A program made the translations under genes and the position numbers. A DNA stretch of 17,883 nt from contig CAMZMA010000040.1 in assembly GCA_947311815.1 (NCBI GenBank), positions 1 to 17,883 of the forward strand, read 5' to 3'. How positions within the stretch are numbered: the stretch's first letter is position 1; the number at the start of each line of letters is the position of its first letter. The notes under the pieces were generated by a model, which was not told the DNA's origin, ran no database searches, and worked only from the letters and a program-made list of their open reading frames with translations. Origin of the DNA: an uncultured Flavobacteriaceae bacterium (GTDB lineage: Bacteria; Bacteroidota; Bacteroidia; Flavobacteriales; Flavobacteriaceae). Below, in pieces: positions 7,579 through 15,176 of this stretch.

Positions 7579-7611
7579 CAAAGATGAAAATGGGGTATGG
7601 GGGGTAAACAA
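7579..7611 (-). promoter_or_regulatory. weak promoter candidate of the thioredoxin/HMA/DUF4395 set
   Basis: On the minus strand CATCTTTG (complement of 7579-7586) is one base off TAnnTTTG, and a TTG (complement of 7609-7611) lies 22 bases upstream. The spacing is long. The stretch between them holds two runs of four to six C residues, part of which belongs to the inverted repeat described at 7599. Confidence 0.25.
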
Positions 7612-7788
7612 GTTTTTAGTCGTTTTTTTTAATTTAAAAAATTCCGTTAGATATTAATTTCTAAAAATTAGAATGTATCGCACTGTTAGTACTCATTTTA
7701 AATCTCTTCGATTTTAAAAATCACAATGAAGATAAAATCGAAAAAGTTTAAATCAAAAAAAATCAGATAGAGTTTAGTTTACCCCCCC
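7599..7788. repeat. segment bounded by GGGGGGTAAAC inverted repeats
   Basis: An 11-bp perfect inverted pair, GGGGGGTAAAC (7599-7609) and GTTTACCCCCC (7777-7787), bounds about 190 bp that contain no gene. Inside is a second hairpin: a 10-bp perfect core (TTCGATTTTA at 7707-7716 against TAAAATCGAA at 7733-7742) extended by partly paired arms to 7695 and 7753. In such AT-rich sequence G6/C7 runs are striking. It could be a miniature inverted-repeat element or remnant ends of a lost insertion; there is no evidence of a target-site duplication. Confidence 0.4.
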
Positions 7789-7791
7789 TTT

Positions 7792-8211
7792 TTAATTAGT
7801 TTCGGTAAGGGATTCATCAGTATCATCTTCTGAAACAGTAATATCGTTACTTTCGGTATTATTTACAACTTCAGAGTTTATTACTTTTCCTTTTAAATAA
7901 TCTGGCAATTGCATTCCTGCCATATTAAACATTTCTTGTAATGGCGGAACAGATTTATACATTCCAAAAATAAAATTAGAGGTAGCTGTTTTTCCATCTT
8001 TTCCTCCACCATTTTCCCAGACAGTAATTTTATCTATTTTAATGTTTTTAATAGCATCTGCCTCTCCTTTTGCAATTCGTCTGATATTTTCTGCTTCTGC
8101 TTGTCGTTCTCTTCTAAGTGCATTAGATTCTGCAATAGAAATTAATGTGGTATTTTCTACATCAATTGCTTTTGCATTGGTATTTGATGTTTTTATCCTA
8201 AAATCAGCCCA
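7792..8211 (-). pseudogene. flotillin (SPFH-domain protein) C-terminal fragment, internally deleted
   Basis: A minus-strand frame of 139 sense codons with stop TAA at 7794-7792 has no start codon; it is blocked upstream by a TAA at 8214-8212. It reads SNALRRERQAEAENIRRIA, KGEADAIKNIKIDKITVW, SNFIFGMYKSVPPLQEMF and NMAGMQLPDYL, followed by an acidic tail. These are the last parts of a flotillin-like membrane scaffold protein. The N-terminal membrane and SPFH domains are absent. In intact flotillins the run KGEADAI is followed by several dozen residues (a KLPELVKTQVEAIKN-like stretch) before KNIKIDKITVW. Here the two EAI-like points are fused, near 8047-8052, which suggests a deletion between short similar sequences. 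The gene is dead in its present form. Confidence 0.75.
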
Positions 8212-8340
8212 TTAATTTTTTAGTTTAAGTCTCTCTTTCCTTTGAAGAATATGTGGATGCAAAGTGTATTTTCTTTCCTGTTTTTTTAGTAATCAACAAA
8301 AGGCTATACTTAGTTCTGTGTAAACAATGTGCCTTAAGAT
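8212..8340. other. gap between flotillin remnant and rseP
   Basis: No recognisable gene. On the minus strand about 43 codons are open without a start (ending at a TAA complement near 8234-8232), with the peptide KAHCLHRTKYSLLLITKKTG. This could be debris of a lost mobile element that broke the flotillin gene, but I cannot assign it. Confidence 0.3.
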
Positions 8341-9687
8341 TTACTTAAACAGCTTAAAAATATCGTTACCATTTGCAAAAACCAACAAGGAAAGCAACAA
8401 AACAAAACCTGCTATTTGCGCATATTCTAAAAACTTATCGCTAGGTTTTTTACCTGTAATCATTTCCCATAAGGTAAACATTACATGACCACCATCTAAG
8501 GCAGGTATCGGTAATAAATTCATAAACCCTAGCATGATAGATAAAAACGCTGTGATGTTCCAAAAAGCTTCGGCGCTCCATTCAGAAGGAAAGATACTTC
8601 CAATCGAAATAAATCCACCTAATCCTTTATAAGCACCCGTGCTTGGATTAAAAATTTTCTTTAATTGCTTGATGTAGTTTGTTAATGTTCTCCACGCTTT
8701 TTTTGTTCCTGCAGGAATCGCTTCGGTAAAAGAATAAGAAATATCTGCTAATTGATAATAGCCTAATTTTTCTAAGTCTTTTAAAGGCAATTGACCTAAA
8801 GTAACTCCTAACTCGCCTGAGTCAGAAATTTGTACCGTAAATGTTTTGGTTTCGCCATTTCTTTTTACGGTAATAGTTGTTGTTTGTCCTTTTACTTTTT
8901 GTAGAGCTACTTTTGCTTCATCAAAATAAGTAATAGGCGTATCGCCAATAGCAGTCACAATATCTTTTGGTAAAATACCGCTATTTGCATTCGGAAACCC
9001 CTCTCTAAAACCTACAATTACAAACGGATATCTTGGTAAAATAAAAGCGCCTGCATTTTTACCTCTTTCAATCAAATTAGAAATAAAATCTACTGGAATT
9101 TCTTTTTGGATGATTTGCCCGTTTCGTTCAATAGAAAAATGGTTTCCGTTGATAAATTCGATAGGCAAATTGTTAAATTTTTGGATCGCTTCACCATCAA
9201 TAGTTAGTATTTTATCACCTGTTTCTAAGCCTAGTTTTTCTGCTAAAGGATCTTGTACCCAAATACCGTCTTTTACACTATCATTAGGTAAAAATTTTTC
9301 GCCATAAGCGTACATGAGCATGACGTATATAAAAATACCCAAAATAAAATTAACAATCACACCACCTAACATGATAATTAAGCGTTGCCACGCGGGTTTA
9401 GAACGAAACTCCCAAGGTTGTGCGGGTAGTTTTAGCTGTTCGGTATCCATACTTTCGTCTATCATACCAGCAATTTTAACGTAACCTCCAAGAGGAATCC
9501 AACCGATTCCGTACACCGTTTCGCCAATTTTCTTTTTAAAGATTGAAAATTTATAATCAAAAAATAAATAGAATTTTTCTACTCTTGTTTTAAAAATTTT
9601 TGCGGGTATAAAATGCCCTAACTCATGTAAAACAATGAGTAACGAAAGGCTAAGAATAAATTGTGATGCTTTTATAAGAATTTCCAT
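8341..9687 (-). CDS. rseP: RIP metalloprotease RseP (site-2 protease)
   Basis: Inner-membrane zinc protease of the S2P (M50B) family that cuts transmembrane segments, classically of anti-sigma factors, and also clears signal peptide remnants. Of 448 residues, the first membrane helix carries HExxH (H21-E22-L-G-H25) and the last part carries the third ligand in NLLPIPALDGGH (390-401, D398). The GxxxN-like segment MLGGVIVNFILG is at 107-117. Two PDZ regions fit residues about 140-190 and 215-290, with GLETGDKILTIDG and GILPKDIVTAIGD. The last helix is near 425-440. Length and domain order are those of a full RseP. It has its own promoter-like site just upstream (9720-9749) and follows the M1 aminopeptidase gene by about 80 bases. 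Its anti-sigma target is not in the window. Confidence 0.96.
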   Translation of the reverse strand: MEILIKASQFILSLSLLIVLHELGHFIPAKIFKTRVEKFYLFFDYKFSIFKKKIGETVYGIGWIPLGGYVKIAGMIDESMDTEQLKLPAQPWEFRSKPAWQRLIIMLGGVIVNFILGIFIYVMLMYAYGEKFLPNDSVKDGIWVQDPLAEKLGLETGDKILTIDGEAIQKFNNLPIEFINGNHFSIERNGQIIQKEIPVDFISNLIERGKNAGAFILPRYPFVIVGFREGFPNANSGILPKDIVTAIGDTPITYFDEAKVALQKVKGQTTTITVKRNGETKTFTVQISDSGELGVTLGQLPLKDLEKLGYYQLADISYSFTEAIPAGTKKAWRTLTNYIKQLKKIFNPSTGAYKGLGGFISIGSIFPSEWSAEAFWNITAFLSIMLGFMNLLPIPALDGGHVMFTLWEMITGKKPSDKFLEYAQIAGFVLLLSLLVFANGNDIFKLFK

Positions 9688-9719
9688 AAAGGATGTATGT
9701 TTTTAATATTAAAATCGGA

Positions 9720-9749
9720 CAAATGTACGGTTTTAAAAAGAGTTGTAAA
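9720..9749 (-). promoter_or_regulatory. promoter candidate of rseP
   Basis: On the minus strand TACATTTG (complement of 9720-9727) matches TAnnTTTG, with TTT (complement of 9747-9749) 19 bases upstream in place of TTTG. The predicted start near 9713 gives a leader of about 26 bases. Confidence 0.55.
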
Positions 9750-9768
9750 AGAAAGAAAATGGGGTCTG

Positions 9769-11685
9769 TTATTCTTTTAACAAAGATTTAGAGATTTTGC
9801 CTTTGTTTGTGGTTATTTTTAGTGTGTAAATTCCTTTTTTTAATTTTTTAAGAGAAATGTTTTCTTGCGGATGCGTTTGTGTAAAAACCAATTGCCCAAG
9901 CATATTGTAAATACTAATTTTAGTAATTACAATACTGTTATTCACCTTGACAGTTACACTCTTTTTTACAGGATTTGGATATACAGAAATTGCCGATAAA
10001 AGTGTGTTTTCATCAACAGATAATGTTACGTTGTTGTTTTTGGAAACAATATCAAAATTAGGATCAAAAACTACATTTGTAATAGCAAATGCTGCTGTGT
10101 GGTTAAAGGTTTGCCCGTTTGCGGTATTTTCAAAACGCACGATTTCTTCTTGTCCAGAAGCGCCTTCTATTTTAAAAGTTAAAGGCATTTCATAAAAAGA
10201 AACGCTTGCATGAGATTGTGTTTGGTTTACGGTAAGTGCAACAGAGTTTCCATTAATACCTGCATCAATTTGGTAAGTTGGGTATCCTTCGCCTGTAAAC
10301 CAATCGTTAAAAAACTCGGTTAAATTCAATCCACTTACGTTTTCTAAATGTTGTTTTAAATCAGCTGTTTTTGCATATCCATAAGCCAAATTAGGGTCTT
10401 GTAAATAGGCTTTTATGGCGTTAAAAAAGTTAGTTTCTCCTAATTTATAACGCAGCATCTGTAACACCATCGAACCTTTATTGTAACTTAATCTACTACT
10501 AAAAATTCGTCCAATAGAAGTAGTATCTGTACAAAAAACAGAACCGTTTGTTTGTGATGTAATACTATTTGTTTGCCCTTGTTTCCAACTTAAAAAAGCA
10601 GCGGATCCATCTAAATTTTCTATGGTTAATCCGCTTAAAAAAGTAGCAAACCCTTCGTTTAGCCAAATATCTTTCCAAGAACCACAAGTTACCTTATCGC
10701 CAAACCATTGGTGCGCTAATTCGTGCGCAATTAAACCTCTGCTAAAACTTCCCATAAATGAAATGGTGGTGTGTTCCATTCCGCCACCCCAACCAAATTG
10801 TGCATGTCCGTATTTTTCATCAGCAAACGGATATACTTCAAATAAATCACCATATAAATTCATGATATCAACAGTAACAGGAGTTTGAGTTTGTACCGTT
10901 GTTAGGTTTTCAGGATAAATATAATTATCAATATCAAAATTACCAATCGCAACATGATGAGAGTATTTGCTATAATTTGTTACAGCAATTGCAATTAAAT
11001 ACGCAGGAATTTTATACTGATGTTTCCAATGAGAAGTTTTTGTGCTTCCTGAAGTGTTTTCTGAAATTAACAAACCATTTGAAACAGCAGTGTATTGAGA
11101 AGGTGCGCTAATAAAAACATCAATAGAATCTATTTTATCGTTTAAATCTTGTTTACATGGCCACCAAGATTTTGCCCCATAAGGTTCTGATAATGTATAT
11201 AAGACAGGTGTTCCGTTGTGTGTGCTTATTGTAAAACCATCATCGCCAGTTACAGGGTTTCCGCTATAAGTTACTGTTAAAGAATCTAAAACACCATCAT
11301 TCAAAGTAGCTGGAAGGGTAATGACTAACTCATCATTATTTGTAGTAAAGGAAAGGGTATTGCCTCGTTGAACAACCGAAGATACGGTTAAATTAGAGCC
11401 CATATCAAAAGTAATACTACTCATATTACCAACGGCTTTAAAATACGTAGTAACATCGCCATTAATAGTTGCTTGCGATGGATCAACAGTCCATTCTAAC
11501 CGATGGTATTTTATATCATAATTTAATGTATTTATACTTCTTTGAAAAAGCATTTTTTTTAATCCGCCTTTACGTTCTGTTTTTATAAGTTTTGTTAAAT
11601 AAGAGTCTTTATGATAAGGTTTGGTTTGGGCAAGTAAGCTAAAAGATAAAAAGCAAAATAATAGCGTAAAATGTTTCATAATCAA
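9769..11685 (-). CDS. secreted M1 family aminopeptidase with type IX secretion C-terminal signal
   Basis: Zinc aminopeptidase of the gluzincin M1 family, exported. Residues 1-20 are a signal peptide ending LLAQ, followed by the N-terminal beta domain (about 50-250). The catalytic part has the exopeptidase motif as G301-G-M-E-H305 in place of the common GAMEN, and the zinc site H321-E-L-A-H325 with E344 in WLNEGFA, giving the correct HEXXH-x18-E spacing. The last 80 residues (from about SVYPNPVKKSVTVKV, then MLGQLV and LKKGIYTLKI) form a Por/type A sorting domain, which directs passage through the outer membrane by the type IX system and is then removed. Two start codons are possible (MIM); the second at 11679 fits a normal signal peptide equally well. 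It probably feeds on extracellular peptides. Confidence 0.93.
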   Translation of the reverse strand: MIMKHFTLLFCFLSFSLLAQTKPYHKDSYLTKLIKTERKGGLKKMLFQRSINTLNYDIKYHRLEWTVDPSQATINGDVTTYFKAVGNMSSITFDMGSNLTVSSVVQRGNTLSFTTNNDELVITLPATLNDGVLDSLTVTYSGNPVTGDDGFTISTHNGTPVLYTLSEPYGAKSWWPCKQDLNDKIDSIDVFISAPSQYTAVSNGLLISENTSGSTKTSHWKHQYKIPAYLIAIAVTNYSKYSHHVAIGNFDIDNYIYPENLTTVQTQTPVTVDIMNLYGDLFEVYPFADEKYGHAQFGWGGGMEHTTISFMGSFSRGLIAHELAHQWFGDKVTCGSWKDIWLNEGFATFLSGLTIENLDGSAAFLSWKQGQTNSITSQTNGSVFCTDTTSIGRIFSSRLSYNKGSMVLQMLRYKLGETNFFNAIKAYLQDPNLAYGYAKTADLKQHLENVSGLNLTEFFNDWFTGEGYPTYQIDAGINGNSVALTVNQTQSHASVSFYEMPLTFKIEGASGQEEIVRFENTANGQTFNHTAAFAITNVVFDPNFDIVSKNNNVTLSVDENTLLSAISVYPNPVKKSVTVKVNNSIVITKISIYNMLGQLVFTQTHPQENISLKKLKKGIYTLKITTNKGKISKSLLKE

Positions 11686-11686
11686 T

Positions 11687-11694
11687 TAAATTTG
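11687..11694 (+). promoter_or_regulatory. possible -7 box of the SCO gene
   Basis: TAAATTTG matches TAnnTTTG and lies 44 bases before the SCO start, in the 53-base space between the divergent aminopeptidase and SCO genes. No TTTG is seen at the upstream position, so the call is moderate to weak. Confidence 0.4.
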
Positions 11695-11738
11695 TAAAAA
11701 TTTATCGGCATTAAGCAGGTAAAGATAAATACTTTTTT

Positions 11739-12419
11739 ATGAATTTAGGTTTTTTTAACAAATCGAAAGCAACATTACTTTTTTTAGTTATTTTTTCAGC
11801 GGTATCAATTCCTGTATTTTATCATTTGATGAAGGTAGATAAGACCTTAAAAATTTACAATCCGATTGATGTAAATCCACGTTTGGTAGATAGTTCATTA
11901 AAACATATTAGAAAAAATCATCATATTGCCGATTTTAAACTCATCAATCAAAATGGAGATACAATTACCAATAAAAATTACGAAGGTAAAATTTATGTCG
12001 CCGATTTTTTCTTTACAAGATGCACAACTATTTGTCCGATAATGACGTATAATATGAAAACAATTCAAGATTATTATAAAAATGATGATGCTATTATGTT
12101 TTTGTCGCACTCGGTAACTCCTGTTATGGACAGTGTTCCTGTTTTAAAAGAATACGCTAAAAAGAAAGGTGTGATTGACGGAAAATGGAATGTAACTACA
12201 GGTGATAAAAAACATATTTATGAACTAGCTCGAAAAAGTTATTTCGCCGTGATTGAAGAAGGTGACGGTGGTGTAGATGACTTTATTCATACAGAACAAT
12301 TTGTGCTGATAGACAAAGAAAGGCAGATTAGAGGTTTTTACGACGGTACGAACTCGAAAGACATCGAAAAACTAAAAAAAGACATTAAAGAGTTAAAAAA
12401 AGAATACAATGACAAATAA
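11739..12419 (+). CDS. SCO1/SenC family copper chaperone
   Basis: Membrane-anchored thioredoxin-fold protein that delivers copper to the CuA site of cytochrome c oxidase, or reduces its cysteines. One N-terminal helix (residues about 11-31) holds it in the membrane with the domain outside. The copper ligands are C95 and C99 in the motif TRCTTICP and the distal H184 in DFIHTEQFVLID. Other family marks are HIADFKLINQNGDTI and VADFFFTRC at the start of the fold and SVTPVMDSVPVLKEYA. The length (226 residues) is normal. The tail is a Lys/Glu-rich helix (205-226). It stands between a secreted protease on the other strand and the feo operon; no oxidase genes are present in the window. Confidence 0.93.
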   Translation: MNLGFFNKSKATLLFLVIFSAVSIPVFYHLMKVDKTLKIYNPIDVNPRLVDSSLKHIRKNHHIADFKLINQNGDTITNKNYEGKIYVADFFFTRCTTICPIMTYNMKTIQDYYKNDDAIMFLSHSVTPVMDSVPVLKEYAKKKGVIDGKWNVTTGDKKHIYELARKSYFAVIEEGDGGVDDFIHTEQFVLIDKERQIRGFYDGTNSKDIEKLKKDIKELKKEYNDK

Positions 12420-12420
12420 C

Positions 12421-12452
12421 TTGTTTAGAATGATTCTAATTTAGTATCTTTG
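12421..12452 (+). promoter_or_regulatory. promoter of the feo operon
   Basis: A TATCTTTG -7 box (12445-12452) has a TTG at 12421-12423, 21 bases upstream, within the spacing range of Bacteroidota promoters. The predicted start is near 12459, leaving a leader of about 26 bases before feoA. Confidence 0.65.
12425..12439. promoter_or_regulatory. palindromic operator in the feo promoter (Fur- or DtxR-like)
   Basis: TTAGAAT-G-ATTCTAA is a perfect 15-bp palindrome of 7-1-7 form, lying between the -33 and -7 boxes where a bound repressor would block RNA polymerase. The 7-1-7 layout is that of Fur boxes (TGATAATnATTATCA), with which it shares the AAT-n-ATT centre. A metal-dependent DtxR/MntR-type regulator is the other possibility. 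The regulator gene is not in the window. Confidence 0.6.
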
Positions 12453-12484
12453 TAAAACGGTTTAAAACAGTATAGATAAATTAA

Positions 12485-12712
12485 GTGAATACAATAGCAA
12501 CATTACATATCGGTGAAAAAGGCATTATTTCTGATGAAATGATCGACAAAATTCCATTGAAGTTATTAGAAATGGGCTGTTTACCAGGAGCAGAAGTAGA
12601 GCTATTGCAATTAGCGCCTTTAAAAGACCCGTTATACATTTGTGTAAACGGCAGTCATTTGGCAATTAGAAAAGAAACAGCTTCATTAATTCAATTAATA
12701 AAAAGTGAATAA
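12485..12712 (+). CDS. feoA: ferrous iron transport protein A
   Basis: Small (75-residue) SH3-like cytosolic protein needed for FeoB function, probably by contact with its G-protein domain. It shows the family flow: an early strand, then a helix with KLLEMGCLPGAEVELLQLAPLKDP, and the end YICVNGSHLAIRKETASLIQL, where the LxMGxxPGxxV motif is the hallmark. The start codon is GTG at 12485; the codon directly upstream is a stop (TAA), so no earlier start exists. The stop overlaps the feoB ATG as TAATG (12710-12714), which suggests translational coupling. Transcription is expected to be iron-controlled through the palindrome at 12425. Confidence 0.95.
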   Translation: MNTIATLHIGEKGIISDEMIDKIPLKLLEMGCLPGAEVELLQLAPLKDPLYICVNGSHLAIRKETASLIQLIKSE

Positions 12713-14823
12713 TGGGAAAAAATCCTATAAAAGTAGCATTAATTGGAAATCCAAATACAGGAAAAACATCGTTATTTAACCAACTAACAGGCTTAAGTCA
12801 AAAAGTAGGAAATTACCCAGGAATTACTGTAGATAAAAAACAAGGAACCTGTAAACTGCCCGATAATTATACAGCAATTATTACCGATTTACCAGGAACG
12901 TATAGCATTAATCCTACTTCTATTGATGAAAGCATCGTTATAAAAACCCTTTTAAATACGAAAGACGATAATTATCCAGATGTAATTGTAGTAGTTGCTG
13001 ATGTAGAAAATTTAAAAAGAAACTTATTTCTTTTCTCTCAAATAAAAGATTTAAAAATCCCTACGGTTTTGGTAATAAACATGTCAGATCAAATGGAAAG
13101 AAAAGGCATTAAAATAGACTTACCATCATTAGAAGAAGCAGTAAATGCTGAGGTTGTACTCATTAGTGCCAGAAAAAAAATCGGAATAGAACAGGTAAAA
13201 AAAGCCATTTTATCGTCCCATATTTCTCATAAAACCGAACCAATGTGTGCGGTAAATAAAAGGATAGATATTGAGTATTTCGACACATTAAAAAAAGTTG
13301 TTCCTAGTCATAATTTATACGAATTATGGCTGATGATTACTCAAAACAATTTCCCAGAAACCATAACTCCTGAAGAAAAAAAACGATTATTAGCCTTTAA
13401 ACACGACGCATCTAAACTTAAAAAATACCAACATAAAGAAACCATTTATCGATATCAAAAAATAAACGAAATTTTAAAAAAATCATATCAGGTAGATAGA
13501 TCAAAAGCAACCGATGTACGCAGTAAATTAGACAAAGTTTTTACGCATAAAATTTTTGGTTATGTATTGTTTTTTACCATTTTGTTTTTAATTTTTCAAT
13601 CAATTTTTGATTGGGCTTCTGCACCAATGGATTTTATAGACAGTACATTTGCTAACCTATCTAATTTTATAAAATTAAAACTACCCGCAGGTGTTTTTAC
13701 CGACTTAATTACCGAAGGAATTATACCAGGTATTGGTGGCGTTCTTATTTTTATACCACAAATAGCTATTTTATTTCTCTTTGTTGCCGTGTTAGAAGAA
13801 ACAGGCTATATGAGTAGAGTGGTGTTTTTAATGGATAAAATTATGCGACGTTACGGCATGAGTGGAAAAAGTGTAATTCCGTTAATTTCTGGTACAGCTT
13901 GTGCAATTCCTGCAGTTATGGCAACCAGAACTATTTCTGGATGGAAAGAACGTTTAATCACTATTTTGGTCGTTCCGTTTACCACTTGTTCTGCTCGTTT
14001 ACCTGTATATGCCATTTTAATTTCACTAATCATTCCTGATAGAAAAATTTTCGGCTTTATAGGTTTACAAGGACTTACATTGCTAGCATTGTATGTCTTA
14101 GGATTTGCAACAGCGATTATTTCGGCATTTATTTTAAACAAAATTATAAAAGTAAAAAACCGCTCTTTTTTTGTGATTGAGATGCCAAATTATAAAATTC
14201 CGTCAGTAAAAAATGTGTTATTAGAAGTTTTAGAAAAAACGAAAGCATTTGTATTCGGAGCAGGAAAAATAATTTTAGCCATTTCGGTTGTATTATGGTT
14301 TTTAGCATCAAATGGGGCAGAAGAGTTTGATAATGTAGAGCGGAATATTCAAAAAAACACGATAAATAAACAGTTTACACCTTCAGAAATTACTCAAATT
14401 ATTGCTTCAGAAAAATTAGAAAAATCATACATTGGTATGATGGGTAAAGCCATAGAACCCGCTATTAGACCTTTAGGATATGATTGGAAAATAGGCATTG
14501 CGCTTATCAGTTCTTTTGCCGCAAGAGAAGTATTTGTAGGCACACTTGCAACTATTTATAGTGTAGAAAATAAAGATGAAAACAATAGTACCATCAAACA
14601 AAAAATGGCGGCAGAAGTACGACCATCAACAGGAGAAAAACTGTTTAATTTTCCAGTAGGAATGTCGTTATTGGTTTTTTATGCCTTTGCAATGCAATGT
14701 ATAGGTACTTTTGCTATTGTAAAACGAGAAACAAAAACATGGAAATGGCCATTAATTCAGCTTTTCGGAATGGGAGCTTTGGCATATATAGCTGCTTTTA
14801 TTGTTTATCAAATTTTAAGTTAA
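12712..14823 (+). CDS. feoB: ferrous iron transporter FeoB
   Basis: Inner-membrane Fe(II) uptake protein of 703 residues. The N-terminal G domain has G1 GNPNTGKTS (12-20), G2 in NYPGITV with a Thr, G3 as DLPG (59-62) and G4 as NMSD (123-126). A four-helix spacer region runs to about residue 270, then a polytopic membrane core follows with paired gate motifs: VLEETGYMSRVVFLMDK, SGTACAIPAVMATRTI and PFTTCSARLPVYAIL in the first repeat, and LISSFAAREVFVGTLATIYS in the second. Length is normal for single-chain FeoB. The gene begins on the feoA stop and ends on the start of a tiny Cys-rich gene, again as TAATG, so a three-gene coupled operon is likely. No degradation is seen. Confidence 0.97.
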   Translation: MGKNPIKVALIGNPNTGKTSLFNQLTGLSQKVGNYPGITVDKKQGTCKLPDNYTAIITDLPGTYSINPTSIDESIVIKTLLNTKDDNYPDVIVVVADVENLKRNLFLFSQIKDLKIPTVLVINMSDQMERKGIKIDLPSLEEAVNAEVVLISARKKIGIEQVKKAILSSHISHKTEPMCAVNKRIDIEYFDTLKKVVPSHNLYELWLMITQNNFPETITPEEKKRLLAFKHDASKLKKYQHKETIYRYQKINEILKKSYQVDRSKATDVRSKLDKVFTHKIFGYVLFFTILFLIFQSIFDWASAPMDFIDSTFANLSNFIKLKLPAGVFTDLITEGIIPGIGGVLIFIPQIAILFLFVAVLEETGYMSRVVFLMDKIMRRYGMSGKSVIPLISGTACAIPAVMATRTISGWKERLITILVVPFTTCSARLPVYAILISLIIPDRKIFGFIGLQGLTLLALYVLGFATAIISAFILNKIIKVKNRSFFVIEMPNYKIPSVKNVLLEVLEKTKAFVFGAGKIILAISVVLWFLASNGAEEFDNVERNIQKNTINKQFTPSEITQIIASEKLEKSYIGMMGKAIEPAIRPLGYDWKIGIALISSFAAREVFVGTLATIYSVENKDENNSTIKQKMAAEVRPSTGEKLFNFPVGMSLLVFYAFAMQCIGTFAIVKRETKTWKWPLIQLFGMGALAYIAAFIVYQILS

Positions 14824-14936
14824 TGCAACAAATATTAGTCTATATTATTTTAGGAATTGCCGTTGGTTTTTTGCTGAAAAAATTTATTTTCAAGCCCAAA
14901 AACAAATCAGGATGCGATAAAGGATGTGGTTGTTAA
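14823..14936 (+). CDS. FeoB-associated Cys-rich membrane protein
   Basis: A 37-residue protein with one N-terminal membrane helix (ILVYIILGIAVGFLLKKFIF) and a short basic tail ending GCDKGCGC. This pattern, one helix plus a C-terminal Cys cluster, is that of the small proteins found after feoB in many bacteria and called FeoB-associated Cys-rich proteins. The start is the ATG at 14823 that overlaps the feoB stop (TAATG). The frame is open further upstream inside feoB, but a longer version would lose the membrane topology and the coupling. Three cysteines within seven residues suggest Fe(II) binding or Fe-S sensing; this is inference, as no mechanism is established to my knowledge. Confidence 0.88.
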   Translation: MQQILVYIILGIAVGFLLKKFIFKPKNKSGCDKGCGC

Positions 14937-15039
14937 TAACAATGATCAAAACAATTCATAAATACTACTTGTTATCTGTAAATATTTCCTGTTTTTAGGC
15001 TGAGAAAAAACAATCATTTTATCACTTATAAAAGCAGTA

Positions 15040-15072
15040 AAACAAGAAAATTGTAATTTAATTTTCTTGTTT
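15040..15072 (+). terminator. possible terminator of the feo operon
   Basis: A perfect 13-bp but very AT-rich inverted repeat (AAACAAGAAAATT at 15040-15052, AATTTTCTTGTTT at 15060-15072) with a 7-base loop lies about 100 bases after the last feo gene. The T tract is short (TTT then A run), so efficiency is doubtful. The rest of the 240-base space 14937-15176 holds only a small TCTTCC/GGAAGA hairpin (15097-15111) and the leuS promoter. Confidence 0.4.
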
Positions 15073-15149
15073 AAAAAAATTCTTTACTAGATTTTCTTCC
15101 TTCGGAAGATAAATTAGAACCCGACAGGGATTTTTTTATAGAATAACCG

Positions 15150-15157
15150 TAAATTTG
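15150..15157 (+). promoter_or_regulatory. -7 box of leuS
   Basis: TAAATTTG matches TAnnTTTG, 20 bases before the leuS ATG, and is followed by GCACCC, a context also seen at the rplU start region. No TTTG is present 19-21 bases upstream, only a T run. A very short leader is predicted. Confidence 0.45.
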
Positions 15158-15176
15158 CACCCTTAAAAGAGATACC

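Noticed and set aside
8232..8340. Open minus-strand stretch with KAHCLHRTKYSLLLITKKTG as a gene
   Set aside because: No start codon and no family match that I recognise. It may be element debris, so it is only noted in the gap description.
14697..14822. Longer version of the FeoB-associated gene starting inside feoB
   Set aside because: The extra 42 residues are the out-of-frame reading of the feoB 3' end. The ATG at 14823 gives the expected single-helix Cys-tail protein and a TAATG overlap.
14943..14999. 18-codon open frame just after the feo operon
   Set aside because: Too short, no recognisable feature and no overlap coupling as seen for the genes before it; probably chance.
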